A stretch of 64,000 nucleotides of DNA from FEN-299 sp963727765 (GCA_963727765.1 CAVSGZ010000007.1:124001-188000), one strand, 5' to 3'. Positions 51,609 through 61,229 are shown, counted from the first letter of the stretch. Notes: a model not told the origin generated them from the sequence alone. Translations and numbers: made by a program.

Positions 51609-53219
51609 CTACCGGCGCGCGCGCCGGCGCCGAGGGATGGCGGGCGACGGCGAAAGGGCCGCGAGCGCTTCCTGGTGATTCTCGTCGATGACTTCGACGG
51701 CGACCTTGCGCCCAAGCACCTTTTCGAGAGGGGCCAGGTGGCGGGAGGCGGCCCACCGTTCGAGTTCCGCTGGGCCCTGGGAATGCAGCACCAGGCGGCA
51801 GTCGTGATCGGCGAGCTGCACTTCCACCTGGCCGACCACCTGCCCGTGGCTGCGATCCAGGCTCTCTGCGATGCGAAGAATCGCCGCACCGACGCGCACC
51901 GCGCGCCGACCAGAGGGGGGCAACGACAGCAACGAGCCGTTGGACTTCTTCAGTCGGCCGCGGCGATGGGAGCGGGCGAGCAGCGCGATCGCCTCGACTT
52001 CCTCCGGTTCGAACCCGCGGAGGCCACCCTCACGGATCAGGTAGTACGAGTGCTTGTGATGGTTCAGGTAGGAGATGTGGCCGCCGACGTCGTGCAGCAA
52101 CGCCGCGAACTCCAGCCACTCGCGGGCGCGATCGCCGAGGCCGTGGATGGCGCGGCTCTGGTCGAACAGCGAGAGCGCCAGGCGCGCCACGTGTTCGGCG
52201 TGCGCGGGATACCAGCGGCACCGTTCGCCCAACTCGACCACGCTGCGCCGCCGGATGTCGGGATACCGCTCGACGCGGGCGATCTTCTTGTGGTTCCGGT
52301 CGATGAAATCGAGAATCAGGCCCTCGCGCAGCGCGAGGTCGGAGAGCGTGATTTCCTTGGCGCCGAGCAGGCGAACCACCGTGTCGAGCAGGATGGCGCC
52401 GGCCACGACGAGGTCGGTCCGGCGCGAGTCGAGCCCCGGCAGCCGGAGGCGGTGCTGCATGTCGAGCCCAACCACCAGCTTGCGGACCCGGTGCAGCGCC
52501 TTGGCGGGGATGCGCGTGTGGTGAATGGTGTCGCTGTCGAACAGGCGGCGCCCCGCGACGACCATCTGGCCAAGGCTCAGGCTGGTGCCCGACGTCGCGA
52601 TCACGCGCGTGAACCCGGTGGAGACCACTTGCCTGGCGAACGATGCGAACGTCGATCGGACGTGCTTGACGATTCGCCGCTCGTCGCCCCTGGACAGCGG
52701 GTCGGTCGTCACGTACTTGTCGGTGAGCCTGATGACCCCGAGCGCGAAACTGCGGGCGAGGCGCACCTCGGTCGCGGTGCCGAGCGTCACTTCCATCGAC
52801 CCGCCGCCGATGTCCACGACGAGGGTGGTGCCGCTCGTCGCGTCCACGCCGTAGACCGCCGCCTTGTGGATCAGCCGGGCTTCCTCGACGCCGGAGATGA
52901 CGCGGGGCCGGATCCCGGTGCGCGCGGCGACGGCCGCCAGGAACTCGCCGCCGTTGCGGGCCTCGCGTACGCCGCTCGTGGCGGCCGCCAGGATCTCATC
53001 CACCTGTCGCGACTCGGCCAGTTGCTTGAACCGGCTCAGCGTCTCGAGTGCCGATTCCGCCGCCGCCGGCGCCAGCATCCTGCCGCCCAGACCACCGGCG
53101 CCCAGCCGCACCATCTCCTTCTCCCGATCGACGATCTCGAAGGAGAGGTCCGGCTTCACCTGGACCACGATCATGTGGATCGAGTTGGTGCCGATGTCGA
53201 TGGCGGCGAGGCGCATCAC
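51609..53219 (-). CDS. ppx: Exopolyphosphatase, Ppx/GppA family
   Basis: Releases phosphate from polyphosphate ends, or hydrolyses pppGpp. This 536-residue protein has the actin-like ATPase-fold motifs AAIDIGTNSIHMIVVQ, the catalytic-region SGVEEARLI, and LVVDIGGGSMEVTLG, then an HD-like C-terminal domain (FAALLHDVGGHISYLNHHKH). The length is that of the long E. coli Ppx type. It is divergent from the CHAD gene. ATGs at 53219 and 53216 are both possible. Confidence 0.93.
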   Translation of the reverse strand: MMRLAAIDIGTNSIHMIVVQVKPDLSFEIVDREKEMVRLGAGGLGGRMLAPAAAESALETLSRFKQLAESRQVDEILAAATSGVREARNGGEFLAAVAARTGIRPRVISGVEEARLIHKAAVYGVDATSGTTLVVDIGGGSMEVTLGTATEVRLARSFALGVIRLTDKYVTTDPLSRGDERRIVKHVRSTFASFARQVVSTGFTRVIATSGTSLSLGQMVVAGRRLFDSDTIHHTRIPAKALHRVRKLVVGLDMQHRLRLPGLDSRRTDLVVAGAILLDTVVRLLGAKEITLSDLALREGLILDFIDRNHKKIARVERYPDIRRRSVVELGERCRWYPAHAEHVARLALSLFDQSRAIHGLGDRAREWLEFAALLHDVGGHISYLNHHKHSYYLIREGGLRGFEPEEVEAIALLARSHRRGRLKKSNGSLLSLPPSGRRAVRVGAAILRIAESLDRSHGQVVGQVEVQLADHDCRLVLHSQGPAELERWAASRHLAPLEKVLGRKVAVEVIDENHQEALAALSPSPAIPRRRRARR

Positions 53220-53329
53220 CCGCTGATCCTCCCGAACCTGGCCTCATGACTTGCGCGCGTCCGTCGGCCTGTCGCCATGGTAACCTAAAGCCCGCGGGCC
53301 TGGACTGGTGGTGTCCGGGGCTTCCGCTG

Positions 53330-54331
53330 ATGACGATGACTACCTCGGCGGTGCAGCGCGCCCTCGCACGCCGCGTCCGCGCCCTCGAACGTGACTTGCC
53401 CGCGGCGCTCGACGACGATGTCGAGGCGCTCCACCGCGGGCGCGTCGCCTCCCGTCGCCTTCGCGAGATCCTGCCCGTGCTCGGCCTCGAGCATCCCCGG
53501 GGCCGCCAGACGCCTCTCCGGAAGTTGCGCCGTCGAGTGCGACGGCTGACGTCCGCTCTCGGCGGCGTCAGGGAACTCGACGTCACGCTCGGCATCCTCG
53601 ACGCCTTCCGGCTGGCTCACCCGGAACTCGATGAGGTGGTTTCGGCGGCTCGACATACGGCGGAAGCCGACCGCCGCGAGTGCCGCGAGGAAATGGCGGG
53701 GCAGGTTGAGGAGATCCGACCGCCAGCGCTGTTCGAAGAACTCGCGCATCTGGCCGACCCGGCCGGCCGTTCCTCGCACGCGTCGCGTGCGCTGCTGCTC
53801 AGACGGCGGCTGGCGCGCCGGGTCGATCGGCTCGACACGGCCGTCTCGGATGCGGGCTCGGTGTTCGCGGTGGACCGGCTGCACCAGGTTCGAATCGCGG
53901 CAAAGCAGCTCCGGTACGCACTCGAGTTGATCCACGAGTTCGGGCGGATCCCGACGCGGCGGCTCGTGACCGCACTCAAGGGCTTCCAGGACCTGTTGGG
54001 CCGGCTCCACGATCTGGAAGTCGTGGCCGGCTACGTTCAGCGGCAGCGGACCGCTGGGGGCTCGCCGGCGCCGGCGGTCATCGAGTCCGCCTTGGAGCAT
54101 CTCGACCGGGAGATGCGTGAACTGCATGCGACGTACCTGACCAGGGTCGACCGGCTCGGTCGCCTCGTGGACGTCTGTCGTGAGGAGATCGATCGGCGGC
54201 TTGCGCGCGACTGCGCGACATCCGGCAGGAGGAGACAGCCATGGTCCAGGGCCACAGCCTCTACATCGTCAGGCACGCCATCGCGGGCGAGCGCGGTCCG
54301 GAGTTCCCGGACGACACGCGGCGCCCGCTGA
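53330..54331 (+). CDS. CHAD-domain protein
   Basis: CHAD domains are helical bundles with conserved histidines and basic residues that bind polyphosphate. This 333-residue protein has the VEALHRGRVASRRLREILPV motif at about residue 30 and the second-half HQVRIAAKQLRYALELIHEF. Basic and histidine residues dominate the facing helices. Here it lies between ppx and sixA, which supports a polyphosphate-related role. Its last 91 bp overlap sixA, and the final about 30 residues have a low-complexity look, so the true 3' end may be earlier or damaged. Confidence 0.85.
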   Translation: MTMTTSAVQRALARRVRALERDLPAALDDDVEALHRGRVASRRLREILPVLGLEHPRGRQTPLRKLRRRVRRLTSALGGVRELDVTLGILDAFRLAHPELDEVVSAARHTAEADRRECREEMAGQVEEIRPPALFEELAHLADPAGRSSHASRALLLRRRLARRVDRLDTAVSDAGSVFAVDRLHQVRIAAKQLRYALELIHEFGRIPTRRLVTALKGFQDLLGRLHDLEVVAGYVQRQRTAGGSPAPAVIESALEHLDREMRELHATYLTRVDRLGRLVDVCREEIDRRLARDCATSGRRRQPWSRATASTSSGTPSRASAVRSSRTTRGAR

Positions 54332-54753
54332 CCGAGGACGGCATCTCCCGGTTTCGGAAGGCCGTCGCCGGCCTGGTCGACCTCGGAGTCGAGATCGATC
54401 TGGTTCTTACGAGTCCGCTCGTACGAGCGCGGCAGACGGCCGACCTCCTGTCGAAGGGGCTGAGCGGCCACCCGCCAATCGCCGAGACGGGCGCGCTCTC
54501 TCCCGGCGCGTCGCACAAGGCCCTGACAACCGAACTGGGCCGGCACCGCCGCAGGACCGCCATCGCCCTGGTCGGTCACGAGCCGCATCTTGGCGAGATG
54601 GCTGCGCGGCTTCTGGGCGTTCCTGGCCGGCTCGACTTCCGCAAGGGCGGTGTCTGTCGGATCGATGTCGAACAGCTGCCGCCGTCCGGACCCGGCCGCC
54701 TGCAGTGGTTCGCGCCGCCGAAAATCCTCGTCAGACTCCGCCGCCCGCGGTAG
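54241..54753 (+). CDS. sixA: SixA-like phosphohistidine phosphatase
   Basis: This 170-residue histidine-phosphatase superfamily protein has the catalytic LYIVRHAIAGERG (Arg11, His12) and a second histidine in LVGHEPHLGEMAARLLG. SixA removes phosphate from histidine residues of phosphotransfer proteins. The ATG at 54241 has an excellent GGAGGAG site 6 bp upstream, which decides the start despite the overlap with the CHAD gene. CHAD and SixA neighbours recur in other genomes (recollection). Confidence 0.9.
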   Translation: MVQGHSLYIVRHAIAGERGPEFPDDTRRPLTEDGISRFRKAVAGLVDLGVEIDLVLTSPLVRARQTADLLSKGLSGHPPIAETGALSPGASHKALTTELGRHRRRTAIALVGHEPHLGEMAARLLGVPGRLDFRKGGVCRIDVEQLPPSGPGRLQWFAPPKILVRLRRPR

Positions 54754-54879
54754 GCCGGCGGGCGGAGACCGAGGCGTTGGGCTCATCGACCCGGCAGCCT
54801 ATTGGGGATATACTGCTCGCAATCCCCTAGGGATGGTGTACGGGGGAAACGACCCTCAGGCGACAGTGGAAGGCACCCG

Positions 54880-56319
54880 ATGGACAACGGCGGTTCCCAG
54901 CGTCCCCGCGTCTACCTGCCCGATACCAACGTTCTCATCAACGACCCGGACTCGATCACCAAGCTCGCGCGCGGGAACATGGTGGTGGTGCCGTACCCGG
55001 TCGTGCGGGAACTCGATCAGCTCAAGGACAGCCTGAACGGCGTCGGGATGGCCGCGCGCCGCGTCGCCCGGCTGCTCGACACCTTCCAGGAAGGGAAGCC
55101 GTTTGCCGCGTTGTCGCAGGGGATCGCGATGCCCGACGGCGGCTGCCTGGTCTTCGACGACAACCTGGTGCCGACCGACGACGCGTGGGGCGGCTTCGAT
55201 CCGCACAACAACGACGACCGGATCATCTGCATCGCGCGCAAGTGGACGCGCCGCCGGCCTGACGCGCGCGTCAGCCTGGTCACGCGCGACGTGGCAATGC
55301 GCGTGAAGGCGCGCCCGCTCGGCGTCGACGCCGAGGATTACCGCGACGACAAGAAGATCTCGTCGGTCGACGAGCTGTACCCCGGCGCGGCGACGATCAC
55401 GATCCCGGACGACTATCACGGGCTGCTCACCGACCTCCACCGCGAGGCGCGGCTCGAGGCGTCCCGCGTGTTGAGCGTGGCCCAGAGCGGGCCGCTGCTG
55501 GCCAACCAGTGCTGCACGATCACCACGGAGTCGAGCGGCAAGGTGTCGCTCGCGATCTACAAGTCGGGTCCGCCGCCGTACTTCCGACTCGTCCGCAAGC
55601 CGGAGAGCGAGCGCGGCATTGTCCCGATGAACGCCGAGCAGCAGTTCGCGCTCGCGCTGCTCTCGGACCCAGAGATCCTGCTGGTGACACTGGTGGGCCG
55701 GGCGGGCTCGGGCAAGACGCTGATGGCGCTCCTGGCCGGCTACCTTCAGCTGCGCGAGAGCTACGGCCACCTGCTGATTTACAGGCCGAACATCGAGATC
55801 GGCCAGTCGCTCGGCTACCTGCCCGGGTCGCTCGAGGAGAAGTTCGCTCCCTGGACGCGGCCGGTCTTCGACAACCTGGAGCTGGTGCTGCGCGGGCAGT
55901 CACGCACCGGGATGGCGATGGGGTTCGAAGAGCGGACCAAGGGCGGCCGCGGCGAGAAGAAGGAGGAGGGCGGCCGCCATCACCTGGACCTGCAGGACCT
56001 GCTGGCGCGCGAGATCGTCGAGATCGCCCCGATCTCGCACCTGCGCGGCCGCAGCATCCACGACGCGTTCATCATCGCGGACGAAGCCCAGAACATGAAC
56101 CACCACGAGGTGAAGACGCTGCTGACCCGCTCGGGCCAGGGCACGAAGATCATCTTCACCGGCGACCCCGACCAGGTCGACCTGCCCGACTCCAGCTCGA
56201 TCACCAACGGCCTGATCCACCTGGTCGAGCGGTTCAAGGGGCAGGAGGAGTTCGGCCACATCACGATGACGACCACCGTCAGATCGCGTCTCGCGGCGCT
56301 CGCCGCCAACCTCCTCTGA
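54880..56319 (+). CDS. phoH: PhoH family protein with PIN domain (PhoH2)
   Basis: This 479-residue protein joins an N-terminal PIN-type RNase domain (VYLPDTNVLINDPDSI, VVRELDQLK, NDDRIICIA, acidic triad residues visible) to a C-terminal PhoH P-loop ATPase. The ATPase part has VGRAGSGKTLMALLAGYL, DAFIIADEAQNMNHHEVK and FTGDPDQVDLP. PhoH2 proteins unwind and cut RNA in vitro. The ATG at 54880 has GGAAGG 7 bp upstream. A TATACT element (54809-54814) and a GGGGAT/ATCCCC hairpin lie in the leader. Its stop is 5 bp from the convergent next gene. Confidence 0.93.
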   Translation: MDNGGSQRPRVYLPDTNVLINDPDSITKLARGNMVVVPYPVVRELDQLKDSLNGVGMAARRVARLLDTFQEGKPFAALSQGIAMPDGGCLVFDDNLVPTDDAWGGFDPHNNDDRIICIARKWTRRRPDARVSLVTRDVAMRVKARPLGVDAEDYRDDKKISSVDELYPGAATITIPDDYHGLLTDLHREARLEASRVLSVAQSGPLLANQCCTITTESSGKVSLAIYKSGPPPYFRLVRKPESERGIVPMNAEQQFALALLSDPEILLVTLVGRAGSGKTLMALLAGYLQLRESYGHLLIYRPNIEIGQSLGYLPGSLEEKFAPWTRPVFDNLELVLRGQSRTGMAMGFEERTKGGRGEKKEEGGRHHLDLQDLLAREIVEIAPISHLRGRSIHDAFIIADEAQNMNHHEVKTLLTRSGQGTKIIFTGDPDQVDLPDSSSITNGLIHLVERFKGQEEFGHITMTTTVRSRLAALAANLL

Positions 56320-56324
56320 GGCGT

Positions 56325-58485
56325 TCACACCAGCAGCAGCGCGATCGCGCCGAGGCCGACGACCATCCAAGTCGTCGGCACGAGGCCGGCCATGGGCACC
56401 AGCAGCAGGCTGGCGAGCAGCGAGCCCGCCGCTCCGCCGGCGAGATCGGCGCCGTAGAGGCGGCCCACGGCCGCGCCGCCCTCCTCGCCCGACGCCGCGG
56501 CCGCGCACGCGAACACCCCGCCGACGGCGGTCCCCCCGAGCAACAGCAGAGCGCCCGTCCGGAGCAGGTCCATGCGGGTACCGGTCGCGATCATGAGAGC
56601 GGTGGCCGCGGCAGTCGCCGAGAGCGCGACCAGCAGAACGACCGTCGCCCGCCGAACGATGCGGACGCCGCGCGCGGGACTGGCGACGCGTGCGACGAGC
56701 CAGGCGCCGAGGCTCAGGCCGGCCATGAAGGCCATTAGCAGCAGGCCGAGCCGCTCGGTACAGCGCTCCGCTCTGCGACTGGTAGGCGAGCAGCAGGACG
56801 GTTTCGAGCAGCATTCCCGCCAGGCCGGCAAAACCCGCCAACAGCGTGGTGCGCAGGGTCGTCCGGCGGCGGGCGAGCAGCAGGGCGAACACCAGGAACG
56901 CCGCGCCAAGGTAGCGCGGGTCGCGGATCGCCGCGGGTTCGCTGCCTCGCCAGCGCCCGTCGAAGGCTGCCTCGGCCCAGCCGCTCGTGCCGCTGGTGAG
57001 GATGGCCGGGTCGACGCGAAGCAGGTTGGGATAGAACTTTGCCAGCCAGTTGACCGCGGCGAACGGGTAGCAGATCGGTCTGGCGTCGGAGTTGGGCGGG
57101 ACCGCGAGCGCGCCAATGCGTTCGAGCGCGGCTCGCCGGTCGTTCTCGTAGAGGTACCGGATGTAGGCCGGCGTGATCAGCAGGGTCGTCAGGCCGCGAG
57201 CGTGCCAGCGATCGACGAGCACATCCGGCGCGCTCGGAAGCGGCGCCGCCGACGCAAAGACGAGCGCGCTGCCGCCCTGCAGTAGTTCGACGTGTGGAAA
57301 CGCCGAGCGCACGGCGCCCACGATGCTGGCCGTTCGCATGGCGAGCAGCGGCGTGACAACATTCTCGGGCAGCGCGAGCCGGAACGCCGTGACCCCGTCG
57401 GGCGCCAGCCGGCGCCGGCACTCGGCGAAGAACTCTGAGGTGTAGAAGCGGTTCGATTGTCCCGAGGTCGGTTCGGGCATGGCCACGACGATGAGGTCGT
57501 AGGTCCCTCCGCGGCGCAGGAAGTCGCGCGGATCGCCGAAAACCGGTGTCGCGCCGAGGCGCAGCCGCCTGTCGGCCAGGTCGAAGAACACGCGGTCCAG
57601 CTCCACGCTGTCGATCCGGTCGGGATGGTGGCGGCGAAGTTCGGGCTCGAGCCGCTGGACCGTCCCGCCGAGCAGCAGGATGCGGCGCGGGTTCGGGTGC
57701 TGGAGCGCCGCCACGTCGGCCAGCTCTTCCTGCTGCGACGACTCGCTCTCGAACACCAGCACGTCGTCTGCAAAGAGAACGGTCTGGTCGCCGCGCACCG
57801 TGGCCGTGATCCGCGCGTACGGCGAATCGCGCGTCTCGACGGCTGCCGGGTGCGTCCACCGGGTCATCGCCAGGTCGAGTTGGGGTGCCAGCGACGCGGC
57901 CAGGAGCATCACGGCCAGGCAGGCCGTGGCCAGCGTGGGCTTCCGGATGGCGACGAAGAGCAGCGCCGCGACGATCGTGCCGGCGGCGAGGATGGCCAGC
58001 GCAAGCGTCTGCACGCCCGCGATCAGGGCCAGTGTGGCCACGGCCGCCCCCGCCACGGCGCCAGCGCTCTCGATGGCGTAGCAGGTGGCCAGCGGCCGCC
58101 CGTGCACGGCTGCCGCCCGGGCCGCGTGCGTGAACGCCAGGCCCAGCGCGAACGAGATGGGCGCCAGTGCCGCAGCGACAACGATCAACTGCTGCCCGAA
58201 CGGGAGGAACGCCCCCGGGACGCCACCGAGCAGCACGCGGCTGCCGCGAACGAACGCGACATCGAAGGGCAACGCGAGCGCGACGACGACGAGCAGCCAC
58301 GCCACGTGCGCGGATGACATCAGGTGCCCGCGCCACCGCCAGGCGGCGCCCGCCCCGCCCGCGACCATCCAGGCGGCGAGGGCGACGGCATAGACGAGTT
58401 CCACGCCGTAACAGGCGACGTTCAACTCGCGCAGCAGGACGATCTGGCACAGGATGGCCAACAGGCCGACCAGGAAGAGAAGCAT
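56325..58485 (-). CDS. Membrane spermidine synthase-like protein with +1 frameshift
   Basis: The N-terminal half is a block of about seven membrane helices (LLFLVGLLAILCQIVLLREL onward). A Rossmann methyltransferase-fold domain like spermidine synthase follows (RRILLLGGTVQRLEPELRRH, DSVELDRVFFDLA, DLIVVAMPEPTSGQ), then more helices. The frame breaks near 56757: dropping one base of the doublet gives ALYERLGLLLMAFMAGLSLG and a run of helices to the stop at 56325. The 2161-nt span is one over a multiple of three; corrected length 719 residues. The glycine-rich loop is altered from the usual GGGDG, so polyamine synthesis is doubtful. It starts 11 bp after the AmrB-AmrA gene. Confidence 0.8.
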
Positions 58486-58496
58486 GGGGCCCTACT

Positions 58497-60026
58497 TCAC
58501 CTGAAGTCCTCTTCCTTGAAGACGTCGGCCTGGAAGGTGGAGAGCTTCGCCCCGACCCGCCAGCATCCCGCGCTCAAGCCCCCCTTGAGGCACAGGTTGT
58601 CGAGCATCTCGTCCCGCGTCCAGTGCTCCTCGGTCGCCACCTGCGGGAGGAACACGGCGGAGTGGCGGTCCTTCTGCAGGAGGACGCCGTCGCGGCCGAC
58701 CACGATCGCCTCCGGCCCCACGACGTCCTTGAACGGCGTGAGGACCGAGATCTCGAGGGTGATGTCCCTCAGTTCGGCGGCCGTGACCTTCTCGAACCGC
58801 GGATCCTCGAGTGCCGCGGCCAGCGCCATGCGGCCCACCAGCAGGCGGAGCGGCCGGTCCGGCGTCATCAGCCCGATGCACCCGCGCAGATCGCCGCGTT
58901 TCCGGAGCGTGACGAAGACGCCCTGGGGACGCTCCATCGCCGGCGAGAACCCCCGCGCGAGCGGGACCGAGTCGGTGTCGAGGTAGCGCCGGATGGTCTC
59001 GCGCGCGAGGGCCAGCATCTGTTTCTTGTCAGCCGCGGTCGACGACGCGGCCTGCGCGGCTGCCGGCGGGAGCGCCAGCACGTGCGTGTCCGCGCCCGGT
59101 TCGCCCGCCGAGAACACGACGGCGCCGTATCCGACCACGCGGTCGAGTTCGGCGATGGGGAGGTCGCCGGAATTGGCGTAGCTGACGACACGGCCCCGCG
59201 TGGCGCCGAGCGCCTTCGCCGCCACCATGGCTGCGCGGATCGGGGCGTCGCCGCAGGCGCAGGTGTCGAGGTTGGTCACGCCGCGCAGCGCGTTCTCCGC
59301 CGCCGCCTGGAACCGATCGGGATCGAGACTGGCGACGGCCTCGAGCGTGCGACGATCGACCACGTTCGCATCGCGCCAGGACGGGTAGTGCGAGAGGTCG
59401 GAGCTGGCGACGATGAGCGCGCGGCGCCCTGCCAGCAGGCGGGCCAGCGTCTTGCCGAACCGCGTGAGCGCGCCCGCATCCTCGGTGCCGACCACGACAG
59501 CGACGATCTGCGCGTTCGGGAACAGCCGCTCGGCGAACGGCACGTGCACTTCGATCGAGTGCTCCTTCGCGTGCGCCGACGCGTCCGCCACGCAGTCACT
59601 ATCCTCTTTCACAAGCGCGGCCGACAGCGCCGTGTCCACGCGCGCGACGCCGAGCGGCGTACGGAAGCCGCTGCCGGGATACACCGCGATGCGCCCGTGC
59701 GCCGCGCCCGTGTGGTTGGTGCCGAGAATGACGATGGTGTCGTATTGCCGGCCGGCGGTCTGGTGCCAGGCGTCCGCGGCGATCTGCCCGGAGAACACCC
59801 AGCCGGCGTGGGGCGCGACGATCGCGACCGGGGCCTCCGCCCCGGGAGCCATCGCGTCCTTCAGATCGGCGTCGAGCATCGCGTTCAGCGCCCGCGCGTC
59901 GGACGGATAGAACTGGCCGGCCACCGCCGGCTCGCGGACATCCTGGCCGCCCTGACCGGCCGCGCCGAGTCCGCCCCGGCAGCCGATGGCCAGCACGACG
60001 GACACCACGGCGAGTACCCTTCTCAT
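58497..60026 (-). CDS. AmrB-AmrA fusion (MEMO1-like plus AMMECR1 domain), probable lipoprotein
   Basis: This 509-residue protein begins MRRVLAVVSVVLAIGCRGGL, a lipoprotein-like signal with Cys16. A MEMO-family domain follows (REPAVAGQFYPSDARAL, AIVAPHAGWVFSGQIAADAW, SSDLSHYPSWRDA, and an HVPFAE segment). The C-terminal AMMECR1 domain has KRGDLRGCIGLMTPDRPLR. The combination is the AmmeMemoRadiSam B and A pair, whose biochemical role is unknown. The ATG at 60026 overlaps the corrected amrS stop (ATGA); in the sequence as written the frames run together, see amrS. Confidence 0.85.
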   Translation of the reverse strand: MRRVLAVVSVVLAIGCRGGLGAAGQGGQDVREPAVAGQFYPSDARALNAMLDADLKDAMAPGAEAPVAIVAPHAGWVFSGQIAADAWHQTAGRQYDTIVILGTNHTGAAHGRIAVYPGSGFRTPLGVARVDTALSAALVKEDSDCVADASAHAKEHSIEVHVPFAERLFPNAQIVAVVVGTEDAGALTRFGKTLARLLAGRRALIVASSDLSHYPSWRDANVVDRRTLEAVASLDPDRFQAAAENALRGVTNLDTCACGDAPIRAAMVAAKALGATRGRVVSYANSGDLPIAELDRVVGYGAVVFSAGEPGADTHVLALPPAAAQAASSTAADKKQMLALARETIRRYLDTDSVPLARGFSPAMERPQGVFVTLRKRGDLRGCIGLMTPDRPLRLLVGRMALAAALEDPRFEKVTAAELRDITLEISVLTPFKDVVGPEAIVVGRDGVLLQKDRHSAVFLPQVATEEHWTRDEMLDNLCLKGGLSAGCWRVGAKLSTFQADVFKEEDFR

Positions 60027-61229
60027 TTCCACACTCCCGCGATCGGCTGCCTGCAGGTACTCGCAGGCGCCGTTCTTCAGGTGCATCTCGGTGACGAAGA
60101 AGTTATCCCGCTTGATGACCACCTTCTTGCAGGCCGGGCAGTAGGTGTTGTTGCCCGGGTGCCCGGGGACGTTGCCGACGTAGGCATAGTGGATCCCCTT
60201 GGCCATCGCAATGTCGCGGGCCCGCTCGAGCGTCGCCACGGGCGTCGGCGGGAGGTTCATGAGCTGGTAGTCGGGGTGGAACCGCGTGAAGTGCACTGGC
60301 ACGTCGGGCCCGAGTTCGCCCGCCACCCACGTCGCCAGGTCCTGCAGCGACTTCTCCGAATCGTTCAGCGTCGGGACGACGAGGTTGACCAGTTCGAGGT
60401 GGCGCCCGCTCCGGGCCACCTGCCTGATGCTGCGCAGGACCGGTTGAAGCTCAGCGCCGCACACCGCGCGGTAGAACTCTTCGCTGTAGCCCTTGAGATC
60501 GATCTTGATAGCGGCTAGCGTGCGGCAGATGTCGGCGAGCGGCGCCTCGCTTGCGAACCCGCAGCTGACCATCACCGAGCGCACGCCTTGCGCCTGCGCC
60601 GCCTGGGCGACATCCAACAGATATTCCGTGAAGACCGTCGGCTCGTTGTAGGTGAACGCGATGACCGGCGTCTGGCGCGAGACGGCGGTGCTGGCCATGT
60701 CGATGGCCGGCGTGAACGGCGCCTCGAGATCGCCCGGCGTCGATTGCGACAGTTCCCAGTTCTGACAGAACTTGCAGTGGAGCGGGCAGCCCGATGTGCC
60801 GAACGAGAGGGCGCTCGCGCCCGGCAGGAAGTGGTAGAAGGGCTTCTTCTCGATCGGGTCGATGTGGACCGCCGCCGGCCGCCCGTAGACGAGGCTGCGA
60901 AGCTCGCCCTTGACGTTCACCCGCGCTCGGCACCTGCCACGCTGGCCCACCAGGATGTCGCACTGCTGTGCGCACAGCAGGCACCGGATAGTCGTGGCGT
61001 CGTGCGCGTGCGCGGCGGCGGCGCTCGGGAGCGTCGCGTGGCAAGCCGAGCAGTGGCTGCCGGCCATGGCAGAGGTTGTCCAGTAGCGCGCCCGGGGGGC
61101 GAGGCGCAGGAGGTCATCCTGCGGGGAGGTCAGGAAATCCGCCCAGGCGGGCGAAGGAACGAAGCTGAGGCCGGCTGTCGCAGTCGCCGACAAGGCGGTC
61201 AGCGAGAGGAAGTCGCGCCGCGAGATCAT
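60023..61229 (-). CDS. AmmeMemoRadiSam radical SAM enzyme AmrS, with Tat signal and a 3' frameshift
   Basis: The protein starts MISRRDFLSLTALSATATAG, a twin-arginine signal with RRDFL, then a zinc-ribbon-like CSAC / CLLCAQQC segment. The radical SAM cluster motif is CPLHCKFC (Cys148, Cys152, Cys155). The C-terminus has a second ribbon beginning CPAC near residue 375. At 60056-60057 one base too many turns CEYC into CEYL and runs on into amrB. Dropping it gives CEYCRQPIAGVWK and a TGA overlapping the amrB ATG. The family usually ends this way, so the apparent fusion is not natural. Corrected length 401 residues. ATG at 61229 (or 61238). Confidence 0.85.

Noticed and set aside
50511..53249. A 912-codon open frame on the plus strand across porin and ppx
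   Set aside because: Antisense to two well-recognised genes with no similarity of its own; same GC effect.
53280..53285. GTAACC between ppx and the CHAD gene as a Pho box
   Set aside because: Single half-site without a partner at 11 bp on either side.
58167..60518. A 783-codon plus-strand frame across the membrane protein and amr genes
   Set aside because: Antisense, arginine- and histidine-rich, no motif; the minus-strand genes are certain.
58497..61229. A natural single-chain AmrS-AmrB-AmrA protein
   Set aside because: The seam contains a lipoprotein-like start and, with one base removed, the normal AmrS end and stop.
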